Position numbers and translations under genes: made by a program. From assembly GCA_026225275.1 (NCBI GenBank), contig JAMFSL010000134.1, positions 1 through 64,000 of the forward strand: DNA of 64,000 bases. Direction: 5' to 3'. Shown here piece after piece: positions 10,241 to 19,727 of this stretch. Each line of letters starts with the position of its first letter. The first letter of the stretch is position 1. This DNA is from Puia dinghuensis (lineage in GTDB: Bacteria > Bacteroidota > Bacteroidia > Chitinophagales > Chitinophagaceae). The notes beneath the pieces were generated by a model, which worked only from the letters and a program-made list of their open reading frames with translations, did not search any database and was not told where the DNA came from.

Positions 10241-13200
10241 AAAACATAATCGATCGTTCCAATGAAACATTCGAAGATTTTGATACGGAAAGGTCTGTTC
10301 CGGCGCTATTTGAAGAGCAGGCAAAGAAGACACCGGATGATATAGCCCTGCTTGGCGAGAGAGGAGCAACTACTTATAAGGAACTTGACGCACGATCCAA
10401 CCTGTTGGCTTCACACCTGGCAGAACAGTATGATATAAAACCAGGCGACCTGGTCGTCGTGCTGATGGAGCGCTCTGAATGGCTGCCGATCGCCTTGCTG
10501 GGTATATGGAAAGCTGCGGCAGCTTATGTGCCGATAGACCCGGATTATCCTTTGGATAGGATAAAATATATATTGGATGATTGCAAAGCCAAAATCGTGG
10601 TCAGTGAAGGGGGCTTTGCAGATAAGTATGGCCTGCCGCCGGAAATTGCTACGGTAGATGTTTCAGATGCGGGATTTTATCGGCATTCAACCCGGCACTT
10701 CAATAGACCCGCAGAACTGCCCGGAAGTCTGGCATACATTATTTATACATCTGGGTCGACGGGAAAGCCAAAAGGTTGTATGATCAGCCATCGGTCCCTT
10801 TCTAATTATATACAATGGGCAAATCGCTATTATTTTGGAGATGGCCTGCACGGCAACTGGAGCATGCTGACCTCGATATCCTTCGACCTGACATTGACCA
10901 GCCTCTATACTTCTCTGACAAGGGGAAAAACTTTATTCCTGGCCGACGGCAATAAAGATATGACCGACCTGTTAACCGAATGCTTCAACAATCCCGAAAT
11001 TGATACAGTAAAACTTACTCCTTCGCATATCTCCTTGCTGAAGGACCTTAAGATCGGTAAAACCGGAATAAGGAATGTCATATGCGGAGGGGAGCAGCTG
11101 ACAGCGGACCAGGTGAGTACCCTTTGGCAGATCAATAGTGACATCAGGATATATAATGAGTTTGGGCCGACGGAGACAACCGTAGGCGCTATTGTAAAGG
11201 AGATACTGCGTACCGATGAAAAAATTCTGATCGGCCGGCCGATCGGCAACACCCGGGTTTATATTCTCGATGAAGATCGCAGGCAGGTCCCTGTGGGTAT
11301 GTTAGGAGAGATTTTTATTGGCGGGAAAGGGGTAGGGGAAGGGTACCTTGGCAGGACAGATTTGTCAAACGAAAGATTTCTTATCGATCCCTTCCGGCCT
11401 GGCGAACGGATGTACAAAACCGGAGACTTTGGTAGATGGCTGCCGGATGGGAATATTGAATACACCGGCAGGAAGGACGATCAAATAAAGATAAGGGGCT
11501 ACAGAATCGAGCCGGGGGAAATTGAAAGCACTTTGGTGGAACAAAAGGATATAGATACTGCAGTGGTCATCGCTACAGCAGGACTTGATGGGGAAAAAGA
11601 GCTGACTGCCTATTTTACGGCTAAAAGACCCGTGGACCCCTCTGAAATAAAAACACAGCTCTATCGATCCTTGCCTTCTTACATGGTGCCCTATCATTTT
11701 GTTCAGCTGCCGGCAATGCCACTAACACCCAATGGCAAGATTGACAAGGCGGCTCTTCCCGACCCCATCGCCCTGGCGGCTACACAGATCGAATATATAG
11801 CCCCCTCCAATGCGGTGGAAGAGAAATTGTTATCCATATGGCGGGAATTATTGGGAAAAGACAGGATTGGAATAAAAGAAAATTTCTTTGCCCTGGGGGG
11901 ACATAGCCTGAAGGCGACCCGCCTGGCCAGCCAGATCCGTAAGGCCTTCGACGTGAAGATTTCCCTGAAAGACATCTTTGCTCAAGTGACGGCGGAACAG
12001 CAGGCCCAATGGATAGTCAAGGCACAAAAGGAATCTTTTACCCGGATCTTACCGGTTGCCCGACAAACTGCCTACCCGCTGTCTGCCGCCCAGCGCAGGA
12101 TTTGGGTGATCAGCCAGTCTCCTGAGGCGAATATCGCCTACAATATGCCGGGGGCTTATTTGTTCGAAGGTAATCTTGACCTCGCTGCGTTTGAATCTTC
12201 ATTGCTTGACATGATCGGGCGTCATGAAAGTCTCCGTACGGTTTTCAGAGAAGAGGCGGATCAGGAAGTAAAACAATATATCCTTCCTTTGGAACAAACC
12301 GGATTCAGGATGAATCACCTTGATTTTCGCCAGCAGGCCGAAAAGGACGCAGAACGGGAGAAAATCGCAGAAGAATATATAAATGAAGAAGCCCTACGGG
12401 CTTTTGACCTGACAGCAGGCCCCCTGATACAGGCCGGGTTATATCGTATAGGAGACGATCGGTGGATCTTTTCGTATGTCATACATCATATAGTCTGCGA
12501 TGGATGGTCGATGGGCATTTTAATAAAGGAATTGCTGTTATTCTACCGCGCTCATATCCGGGGAGAAGCAATTCCATTGTCTGCGCTAAGGATCCAATAC
12601 AAAGATTTTACAGTCTGGCAGCAGGAACAGCTCGGCGGAGAGTCATTACAGGCTCATAAAGCCTACTGGCTTAAAGAATTCGAAGGGGAATTACCTATAC
12701 TTCAACTACCCTCCGACAATCCCCGTCCCGCTATTAAAACCTATAATGCAGGTACGATCAGCAGGCAAATGAATGCAACGATAAGCCAGGGAATCAAATC
12801 GGTCTGTCAGCAGGAGGGCGGGACGCTGTTCATGGGTTTGCTATCGGCCGTTAATATCTTATTGTATCGCTATACGAACCAGGAAGATATTATTATTGGC
12901 TGCCCGGTCGCGGGCCGGGAACACGCCGACCTGGAAGATCAGATCGGATTTTATGTCAATACGCTGGCATTGAGAACCCGGTTTTCCGGAACGGACAGTT
13001 TCAGGGTGTTATTGACGAATGTGAGGGCCATTACCCTGGCTGCCTATGAACATCAGATATATCCATTTGATGAGCTGATAAACGGCTTGAATATCCGCCG
13101 GGATCCCAGCAGAAGTGTATTGTTTGATGTTATGATCATGTTGGAGAATACAGATGCCGGCAGTCAAAATAATGACATCGCATTAGAAGATATCCGTGCA

Positions 13201-16200
13201 AGAGGGATCGGTAATGCCGGCCATAGCATGCGGAAATTTGACCTGACCTTTAATTTCGCGGAAATAGGAGATCAACTAAGGGTCTCTATAGATTATAATG
13301 CCGACATATTTAATAATGACAGCATACTGAGGATGGCTGAACACCTGGAACGCCTGATCGATGCGGTGCTTGAAAATCCGGAATTGCCCGTCTGCCAGCT
13401 GAACTATTTGAACGACACGGAAACGGAGACCCTGCTGAACTTGTTTAACGATACCGGCTCCGTTGGCGCAGAGGGAATGACTGTAATCGATCTGTTCGAG
13501 GAACAGACAGCTCAGATCCCTGACCACATAGCCATTGTTTATAAGGACAAACAACTGACTTATGATGAACTAAACCAGGCAGCCAACCGTTTCGGCCATT
13601 ATTTACTGCGGCACCATGCCATCCGGCCGGATGATCTGATCGGCGTAAAACTGGAACGAAGTGAGTGGATGATCATAGCGATAATCGGCATCCTGAAGGC
13701 CGGAGGCGCCTATGTTCCCATCGATACCGCCTATCCCTCCGATCGCATCGCATATATGATAAACGACAGCAGCTGCAAGGTTTTGATCGACCAGGAATGG
13801 GTGGAAGATTACCGGAAAGCCGGGGACGACTATGGCGGGGATAACCTCCCGTCGATCGGCAATGACCGTCAACTGGCATATGTTATTTATACCTCAGGTA
13901 CTACGGGTAACCCCAAGGGAGTGATGATTGAGCACGGAAGCTTAGTCTCAAGGATCTGCTACTTCAGGCGCATGTACGATCTCACCCGAAATGATTGCAT
14001 GCTGTTTTACAGGTCCTATAGTTTTGACGGCGCTATCGAAGAGTATTTGCTTCCCCTGGCAATAGGAGCAAAATGTATTATCGCACCTTCGGATTTTAAA
14101 GAAGATCTGATCGGCAATATTATGAGATCTGTCCGCGATCATGGCATTACGAAAATAAATATGCCGCCTGCCCTTTTGAACGAATTTACACAGGCCGCCG
14201 ATCCGGCATTATTACTGCAGCTGCTTTCCCTGAAACATGTGGTGTCGGGAGGAGATAAACTCACTGCGAAAATAGTGGATGAATTCCTTTCCAGGTTCAA
14301 CATCCATTTATACAACTCTTATGGACCGACCGAGAACACCATAGATTCTACTAACTGGCTGGCCGAAAGAAGGGGGAAAAATACCCGGGTCCTTATTGGA
14401 AAGCCCGTTCCGGATTCACAGGTCTTTATTCTGGATAAGAGCCTGCTACCCGTTCCGGTTGGCATTTATGGGGAAATATATGTAGGCGGGACCGGTCTGG
14501 CCAGAGGATATTTGAAGCAACCGCTTCTGACCAGTGAAAAATTCATTTCCAACCCATTCCGGAACGGGGATAGGATGTATAGAACAGGGGATATAGGAAG
14601 ATGGACGACCGATGGCCAGGTGGAATTTGCCGGCAGGACGGACGACCAGGTAAAGATTAGAGGGTACCGGATAGAGCTGGGCGAGATCGAAAACGCCTTG
14701 CACCAACATCCGCAAATCAGTGCGGCCGTAGTAACAGTTAGATCAGGATCAGGGGACGGGAAAGAACTGGTAGCATATATTGTATCCGGGGAAGAAATAA
14801 AGACCGTGGATATAAGATCATATCTCGGTCGGATATTGCCGGCCTATATGCTGCCCGCTCAATATGTCAGGATAGCTGCATTGCCTATGACAAGGAATGG
14901 AAAAGTGGATAAAAGCGCATTGCCGGACCCCTCGACTGTCAACGCAGAGAGCGGTTTTGAGCATGTCGAGGCACGAAACGGAAAAGAACGACAGCTCATA
15001 TACATTTTTGAAGAAGTCCTCAAAAAAAAGCCGATAGGCATTAAAGACGACTTTTTCATGTTAGGAGGCGACTCGATCAAATCCATCCAGATCGTATCGA
15101 GGCTTAGGCAAAAGGGATATAAATTATCCATCCGGGACGTACTCCAATTTCCGGTTATTGAGGACCTGGCGGAATGCCTGGTTCCGGTCAGTCAGGCCAT
15201 TACACAAGAATCGACAGAGGGGATCGTGCCCTTTAGCCCGATCCAGACTGCCTTCTTTAACAGCAACCTCGTTCAAAAAAAACACTACAATCAGTCGGTA
15301 TTGCTGACCGGCAAGGGATCGATAACAGAAGATGCCATAAAAAACGCCCTTGATAAAATAATCCTTCATCACGACACCTTGCGGTCCGTCTTCTCGGAAA
15401 CACCGGAAGGTTGGATCCAGGAAATCAAAGGCAGCAATCAGGGCTGCTCTTTCGAAATCATTCCTGTAGAACAGGAGCATGCTTACAGGATGCATTGCGA
15501 TCGTATTCAAAGTGAGATTGATATTACAAGCGACAAGGTGTTCAGCGCCGCTCTCTTTCGCAGGCCTGATGGCGACCGTTTACTCCTGGTGGCTCATCAC
15601 CTGGTTGTCGATGGCGTTTCCTGGCGGATATTGCTTGAAGACCTTTTTACCCTTTACCAGCAAGGTCTTACCAGCGAACCTTTGGTCTTGCCTTTAAAGA
15701 CAGATGCATTCAGCCGAAGGGTGGCGGAGTTGACGGAATATGCGACCTGCAAGACCTTGCAGGCGGAAGAAAAATATTGGTCCGCTATCGAAGCAGCCTC
15801 TTTTGAGCCGCTACCGGCAGATCATCCCGCCGGAAGCAATGAATGGGGTGATGTGGCAGCTTCCTTATTTACACTGGACGAATCTGCCACGGAAAAATTA
15901 CTGACCCGCTGTCACCATGCTTACCATGTGGATATTAACGATATCTTATTGACGGCGCTATCACTTGCATTAGGCAAAGAGTTCGGGCTTGGCAAGGTAT
16001 TGCTCAACCTGGAAGGACATGGGCGTGAGCCGATCGGAGTTGATACGGATGTCAGCAGGACTGTCGGCTGGTTTACCACCGTGTATCCCGTCGCTTTTGA
16101 TGTTTGCCTCACGAGTGATGTGATCCGGCAGCTGGTATCGGTAAAGGAAACTTTGCATCGTGTTCCTGCCAAAGGTATCGGCTACGGAATTCTCCGGTAC

Positions 16201-19200
16201 CTGACAGGTAAAGCTTATGTCCTGACCCCTCAGATCACTTTTAATTACCTGGGAGATGTTGGCACAGGTGTCGGCAAAGACGGAAAGCCGCTATTCGGAT
16301 TTTCGGGTGATTACCGGGGAAAAGAAGTCGCAGAAAATAATAAAAGAGCTTCATTACTCGATATTTCCGGGATAGTAGTGGATGGGAAAATGCATTTATC
16401 CATTGCCTACAGCGACAAACAATTTACCAGGCCGGCCATCGAACGCCTCATCGCTGCGTATAAATATTTTTTGACGGAACTTATTGACGAATTGTCCAAT
16501 GAGGACAAAACATTCCTGAGCCCCGTCGATCTTACTTATAAGGGATTGAGTATGGATCAGCTTATGGAATTAAATCAGGAGGCCGATATTGAAGATGTGT
16601 ACCCGCTAAGTCCCTTGCAGGAAGGCCTTTATTTCCATTGGTTAAAGGATCCCGGCTCTCCCGTCTATTTTGAACAGATGAGTTATCGGGTAAAAGGGAG
16701 ATTGGAGATAGACTTGCTGAAACAAAGTTACCGGACGTTGATCCACCGGCACGCTATATTACGAACATCATTTTCCTACACCTTGGGGGAAAAGCCGCTC
16801 CAGATCGTTCACAAGGACTCCTATTCCGACTTGTTGTACCTTGATATCTCCGGTGAACCCGGTTTTTCTATAGAAGAATTTAAAAGGGAAGATCGATCAA
16901 ATGGATTTGATTTGCACGACAAATCCCAGATACGGCTGACGATACTGGAATTAGGGGACGATATTTATGAATTCATTTGGAGCCATCATCATATTTTGAT
17001 GGATGGTTGGTGTGGCAGTGTTTTGATCAGGGAGTTCTTTCAACTATATTATGGTCTGCTGAGGTCCGAACTGCCGGATTTGAATAAGGTTCATCCATAT
17101 GCGACATTCATAGAATGGCTGATGCAGAGAGACCGGCAGCATTCGCTGCAATATTGGAAAAAATATTTGTCGGGGTATGATACGGTCAGCACGCTTCCGG
17201 CGAAATCGATCCGGCAAAAAGGGCGATATATCTCCAGGGAAGCCACCTGCCGGATTTCCGGCTCCATAAGGCGATCTATCACCGCGGTATGCGCTGGTGC
17301 CGCCATCACGGAAAACACCTTTATTCAGGCCGCATGGGGAATATTACTGGCCAGGTATAATAACACTGATGACGTGGTTTTCGGCTCGGTAGTGTCGGGC
17401 CGGCCTGCAGAACTCAGGGGGATAGAGGAAATGATCGGATTGTTCATTAATACCATCCCGGTCCGGATCCATATGGAAGAGGGGCTGACGGTTCGGCAAC
17501 TGCTTAAAACCATACAGGAGAAAGCTATTGCAGGTAGTGAACATCATTACTCGCAGCTTGCGGACATTCAAAGCGATTCGGGTCGGGGTCGGGAACTGTT
17601 CGATCACGTACTCGTATTCGAAAATTATCCGGTTCGGGAAATGGTGGAACAGACCATTGACAGCAGCTCCATGATATCCTTTTTATCTTTCAGTAACTTT
17701 GAACAGGCTAATTATGACTTTTCCATCATGGTTGTTCCGGGCGACACCTTGCAGATCCGGTTCATATATAACACCGAAAAGTATGAGGACTTCCTGATGG
17801 ATCGGGTGAGAGACCATTTCTTCATGATCGTCTCTCAACTAGTGGAACGGATGGATTCCCCGGTGCATAATATCAATTTTCTTCTTCCGGAGGAAGAAAG
17901 GCAATTGCTGGCAACCTTTAATGACACGGAAAAACCCTATCCTGTCAGGACGCTGCTGCAACTGTTCGAGGAACAGGCGGAAAAAACGCCGGATGCTACC
18001 GCTGTTGTTTATGAGTCTGCCGTACTCAGTTATAAGGAATTGAATGAAATGGCCGATAAGATGGGACATTACCTGCAGGAAAAGTATGCCGTAAAACCGG
18101 ATGACCTGATTGGGATAAGGCTGCCCCGTACTGAGTGGGCGGTAATTTCCATATTGGGTGTTCTAAAATCGGGAGGTGCCTTTGTACCGGTTGACCCGGA
18201 ATATCCGGAGGACCGTATTGCCTATATGATGAATAACAGTAAATGCCTGGCAGTAATAGATGAGGAAGAGTTAGGCGCGTTCCGGGATGAACTGAAAAAG
18301 GGAAGGGAATATCCCGGGCATAGTCCGGCTTCCTCCCTGCAACCGGAACATCTGGCATACGTCATCTATACATCCGGTTCGACCGGTAAGCCCAAAGGGG
18401 TAATGATCCGGCATGCTACGATTGTAAATACCATGTTGTCTCAGAAAGAGATATTCGATATAAGGCCTAACGAAAAGGGACTTCAGTTCGCGTCTTTGTC
18501 GTTCGATGCTTCGGTGGCGGAAATTTTCTATATTTTAATCGCCGGCGCGACGCTTTATATATTCAGGGAAGAAGATAAAAAGGATCCGGTTTTGCTGGAA
18601 AAATATATTTCCGAAAATGATATCGATCTGGCTTGCATCCCGCCGACTTTTCTGAATCTGATGGAGATAGAGAATATAAAGAAGCTAAGAAGGTTGATAA
18701 CAGCCGGCGAGCAGGCCATTCCCGGCAAAGCCTTGTCCTTTCTGAAATATGGGACATATTATAATGCGTATGGCCCCACAGAATCCAGCATATGTGCCGC
18801 TATATTCCGGGCCGATCGGAAGGAGGCGGAAAAGATCCACGATGCCGTTCCGATAGGAATTCCCATTGCCAACACCCAACTATATATCCTCGATGACTGG
18901 GATCGTCTTATGCCGGCAGGCGTTCAGGGGGAGATTTGCATCGGCGGATCCGGTCTGTCAAAAGGCTATTTGAATCAGCCGGAGCTCACCGCACAAAAGT
19001 TCGTTAAGAATCCTTTCAAACCGGGCGAACGTATGTACAGGACAGGTGATATCGGCAAATGGCTCCCGGACGGGAATCTCGTATTTCTTGGCAGGAAAGA
19101 CGAGCAGGTGAAAATAAGAGGGTATCGCGTAGAGCCAGGGGAAATTGAAAATATAATTCAGCAGCACCCTGACATCGATTCCGCCGTAGTGGTCGCCCGG

Positions 19201-19719
19201 GAAGACAAAACCGGAGAAAAGGTATTAATCGCCTATCTCGTAGGGCAGAAAGTTCCGGACGTTTCAAACCTGCGCTCCTTTTTAAGTAAGTCCCTGCCGC
19301 ATTTTATGATACCCGCTTATTTTATTCACCTCGCAGAAATGCCTTTGACACCGAATGCTAAGGTCGACCGGAAAAGCCTGCCGGCTCCTCAGGGGTTGAA
19401 CATGGAGATCAGCCGTCAATGTGTTGCGCCACGCAACAGTATGGAAGAAAGATTAGTGGCAGTCTGGCAGGAATTGTTGGAAAAAGACAAAATAGGGATA
19501 GAAGACAATTTCTTTGAAGCTGGTGGAAATTCCATTAAGATAATCAGGCTGGCAAAACTTGCGGGTGAAGTGCTGGAAAAGCAAATAAGCATAACCACCC
19601 TCTTCCGGTATAGCAGCATAAAAGAACTGGTCGACTACACATTGCAGGAGGAAACCGTCAGTCAGGAGCCCGTATTCGATAATGCGGAACTGGCGGAAGT
19701 CTTCAATAAATTCAATTAG
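8950..19719 (+). CDS. Nonribosomal peptide synthetase, C*-A(Asn)-PCP-C-A(basic)-PCP-E-C-A(aromatic)-PCP
   Basis: This 3589-residue protein carries three modules. Residues 1-430 are a condensation-like domain without catalytic His. Module 1: A at about 447-930 (code DLTKIGEVGK, Asn type), PCP Ser986. Module 2: C at about 1042-1480 (HHIVCDG), A at about 1511-1990 (code DGENVGSIDK; E239 and D331 suggest Orn, Lys, Arg or another basic residue), PCP Ser2042 in GGDSIKS, then an epimerization domain at about 2093-2520 (HHLVVDGVSW from H2216; NYLGD). Module 3: a DCL-type C at about 2551-2985 (HHILMDG from H2680), A at about 3002-3480 (code DAACIAAICK, resembling Phe/Tyr/Trp codes), PCP Ser3528 in GGNSIKI. 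The GGDS carrier motif before an E domain is the usual pattern. The protein hands its chain to the PKS gene that starts 8 bases later. Confidence 0.96.
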   Translation: MNALDTSTGFELSVNQKEMWAFSRHIGNYYSQMVIQISGPLLFEKLLGSIEIVIKQQEILSYKCYKERDSAFPFQISDGNREPDIQRLLMETDDWEKIAEQAGEFLMRPYDPGKNQPVRFFCAECKGNISFLFIKLYAFWADNYSCHLFYQALCREYFRGAGRQEKPDIIEYSNFSKWQNELIGNSEDEGNDFWRKYNFIPKEITLPFGSKKAIPFSHKRRGVEVIAGEKYRALRDLSFSLRSDIPDVLFGIFAIHLGSFTDKEFTIGFIPFKRNYRELDETFGLISRPLPVRFQIPPEASLEKTAGQIGRQLKEISAWSDYFHLAVEEEKTAGGLPAFSYCFEYIEVNEASLSKPNGFSFESDHYYSVTNPFCLKLVCLDDGQKVSVGLYYDQNRFTDAEIGILTAQLSCRFQKDIGDYPVVHSLTAAEQNIIDRSNETFEDFDTERSVPALFEEQAKKTPDDIALLGERGATTYKELDARSNLLASHLAEQYDIKPGDLVVVLMERSEWLPIALLGIWKAAAAYVPIDPDYPLDRIKYILDDCKAKIVVSEGGFADKYGLPPEIATVDVSDAGFYRHSTRHFNRPAELPGSLAYIIYTSGSTGKPKGCMISHRSLSNYIQWANRYYFGDGLHGNWSMLTSISFDLTLTSLYTSLTRGKTLFLADGNKDMTDLLTECFNNPEIDTVKLTPSHISLLKDLKIGKTGIRNVICGGEQLTADQVSTLWQINSDIRIYNEFGPTETTVGAIVKEILRTDEKILIGRPIGNTRVYILDEDRRQVPVGMLGEIFIGGKGVGEGYLGRTDLSNERFLIDPFRPGERMYKTGDFGRWLPDGNIEYTGRKDDQIKIRGYRIEPGEIESTLVEQKDIDTAVVIATAGLDGEKELTAYFTAKRPVDPSEIKTQLYRSLPSYMVPYHFVQLPAMPLTPNGKIDKAALPDPIALAATQIEYIAPSNAVEEKLLSIWRELLGKDRIGIKENFFALGGHSLKATRLASQIRKAFDVKISLKDIFAQVTAEQQAQWIVKAQKESFTRILPVARQTAYPLSAAQRRIWVISQSPEANIAYNMPGAYLFEGNLDLAAFESSLLDMIGRHESLRTVFREEADQEVKQYILPLEQTGFRMNHLDFRQQAEKDAEREKIAEEYINEEALRAFDLTAGPLIQAGLYRIGDDRWIFSYVIHHIVCDGWSMGILIKELLLFYRAHIRGEAIPLSALRIQYKDFTVWQQEQLGGESLQAHKAYWLKEFEGELPILQLPSDNPRPAIKTYNAGTISRQMNATISQGIKSVCQQEGGTLFMGLLSAVNILLYRYTNQEDIIIGCPVAGREHADLEDQIGFYVNTLALRTRFSGTDSFRVLLTNVRAITLAAYEHQIYPFDELINGLNIRRDPSRSVLFDVMIMLENTDAGSQNNDIALEDIRARGIGNAGHSMRKFDLTFNFAEIGDQLRVSIDYNADIFNNDSILRMAEHLERLIDAVLENPELPVCQLNYLNDTETETLLNLFNDTGSVGAEGMTVIDLFEEQTAQIPDHIAIVYKDKQLTYDELNQAANRFGHYLLRHHAIRPDDLIGVKLERSEWMIIAIIGILKAGGAYVPIDTAYPSDRIAYMINDSSCKVLIDQEWVEDYRKAGDDYGGDNLPSIGNDRQLAYVIYTSGTTGNPKGVMIEHGSLVSRICYFRRMYDLTRNDCMLFYRSYSFDGAIEEYLLPLAIGAKCIIAPSDFKEDLIGNIMRSVRDHGITKINMPPALLNEFTQAADPALLLQLLSLKHVVSGGDKLTAKIVDEFLSRFNIHLYNSYGPTENTIDSTNWLAERRGKNTRVLIGKPVPDSQVFILDKSLLPVPVGIYGEIYVGGTGLARGYLKQPLLTSEKFISNPFRNGDRMYRTGDIGRWTTDGQVEFAGRTDDQVKIRGYRIELGEIENALHQHPQISAAVVTVRSGSGDGKELVAYIVSGEEIKTVDIRSYLGRILPAYMLPAQYVRIAALPMTRNGKVDKSALPDPSTVNAESGFEHVEARNGKERQLIYIFEEVLKKKPIGIKDDFFMLGGDSIKSIQIVSRLRQKGYKLSIRDVLQFPVIEDLAECLVPVSQAITQESTEGIVPFSPIQTAFFNSNLVQKKHYNQSVLLTGKGSITEDAIKNALDKIILHHDTLRSVFSETPEGWIQEIKGSNQGCSFEIIPVEQEHAYRMHCDRIQSEIDITSDKVFSAALFRRPDGDRLLLVAHHLVVDGVSWRILLEDLFTLYQQGLTSEPLVLPLKTDAFSRRVAELTEYATCKTLQAEEKYWSAIEAASFEPLPADHPAGSNEWGDVAASLFTLDESATEKLLTRCHHAYHVDINDILLTALSLALGKEFGLGKVLLNLEGHGREPIGVDTDVSRTVGWFTTVYPVAFDVCLTSDVIRQLVSVKETLHRVPAKGIGYGILRYLTGKAYVLTPQITFNYLGDVGTGVGKDGKPLFGFSGDYRGKEVAENNKRASLLDISGIVVDGKMHLSIAYSDKQFTRPAIERLIAAYKYFLTELIDELSNEDKTFLSPVDLTYKGLSMDQLMELNQEADIEDVYPLSPLQEGLYFHWLKDPGSPVYFEQMSYRVKGRLEIDLLKQSYRTLIHRHAILRTSFSYTLGEKPLQIVHKDSYSDLLYLDISGEPGFSIEEFKREDRSNGFDLHDKSQIRLTILELGDDIYEFIWSHHHILMDGWCGSVLIREFFQLYYGLLRSELPDLNKVHPYATFIEWLMQRDRQHSLQYWKKYLSGYDTVSTLPAKSIRQKGRYISREATCRISGSIRRSITAVCAGAAITENTFIQAAWGILLARYNNTDDVVFGSVVSGRPAELRGIEEMIGLFINTIPVRIHMEEGLTVRQLLKTIQEKAIAGSEHHYSQLADIQSDSGRGRELFDHVLVFENYPVREMVEQTIDSSSMISFLSFSNFEQANYDFSIMVVPGDTLQIRFIYNTEKYEDFLMDRVRDHFFMIVSQLVERMDSPVHNINFLLPEEERQLLATFNDTEKPYPVRTLLQLFEEQAEKTPDATAVVYESAVLSYKELNEMADKMGHYLQEKYAVKPDDLIGIRLPRTEWAVISILGVLKSGGAFVPVDPEYPEDRIAYMMNNSKCLAVIDEEELGAFRDELKKGREYPGHSPASSLQPEHLAYVIYTSGSTGKPKGVMIRHATIVNTMLSQKEIFDIRPNEKGLQFASLSFDASVAEIFYILIAGATLYIFREEDKKDPVLLEKYISENDIDLACIPPTFLNLMEIENIKKLRRLITAGEQAIPGKALSFLKYGTYYNAYGPTESSICAAIFRADRKEAEKIHDAVPIGIPIANTQLYILDDWDRLMPAGVQGEICIGGSGLSKGYLNQPELTAQKFVKNPFKPGERMYRTGDIGKWLPDGNLVFLGRKDEQVKIRGYRVEPGEIENIIQQHPDIDSAVVVAREDKTGEKVLIAYLVGQKVPDVSNLRSFLSKSLPHFMIPAYFIHLAEMPLTPNAKVDRKSLPAPQGLNMEISRQCVAPRNSMEERLVAVWQELLEKDKIGIEDNFFEAGGNSIKIIRLAKLAGEVLEKQISITTLFRYSSIKELVDYTLQEETVSQEPVFDNAELAEVFNKFN

Positions 19720-19727
19720 TAAATCAT

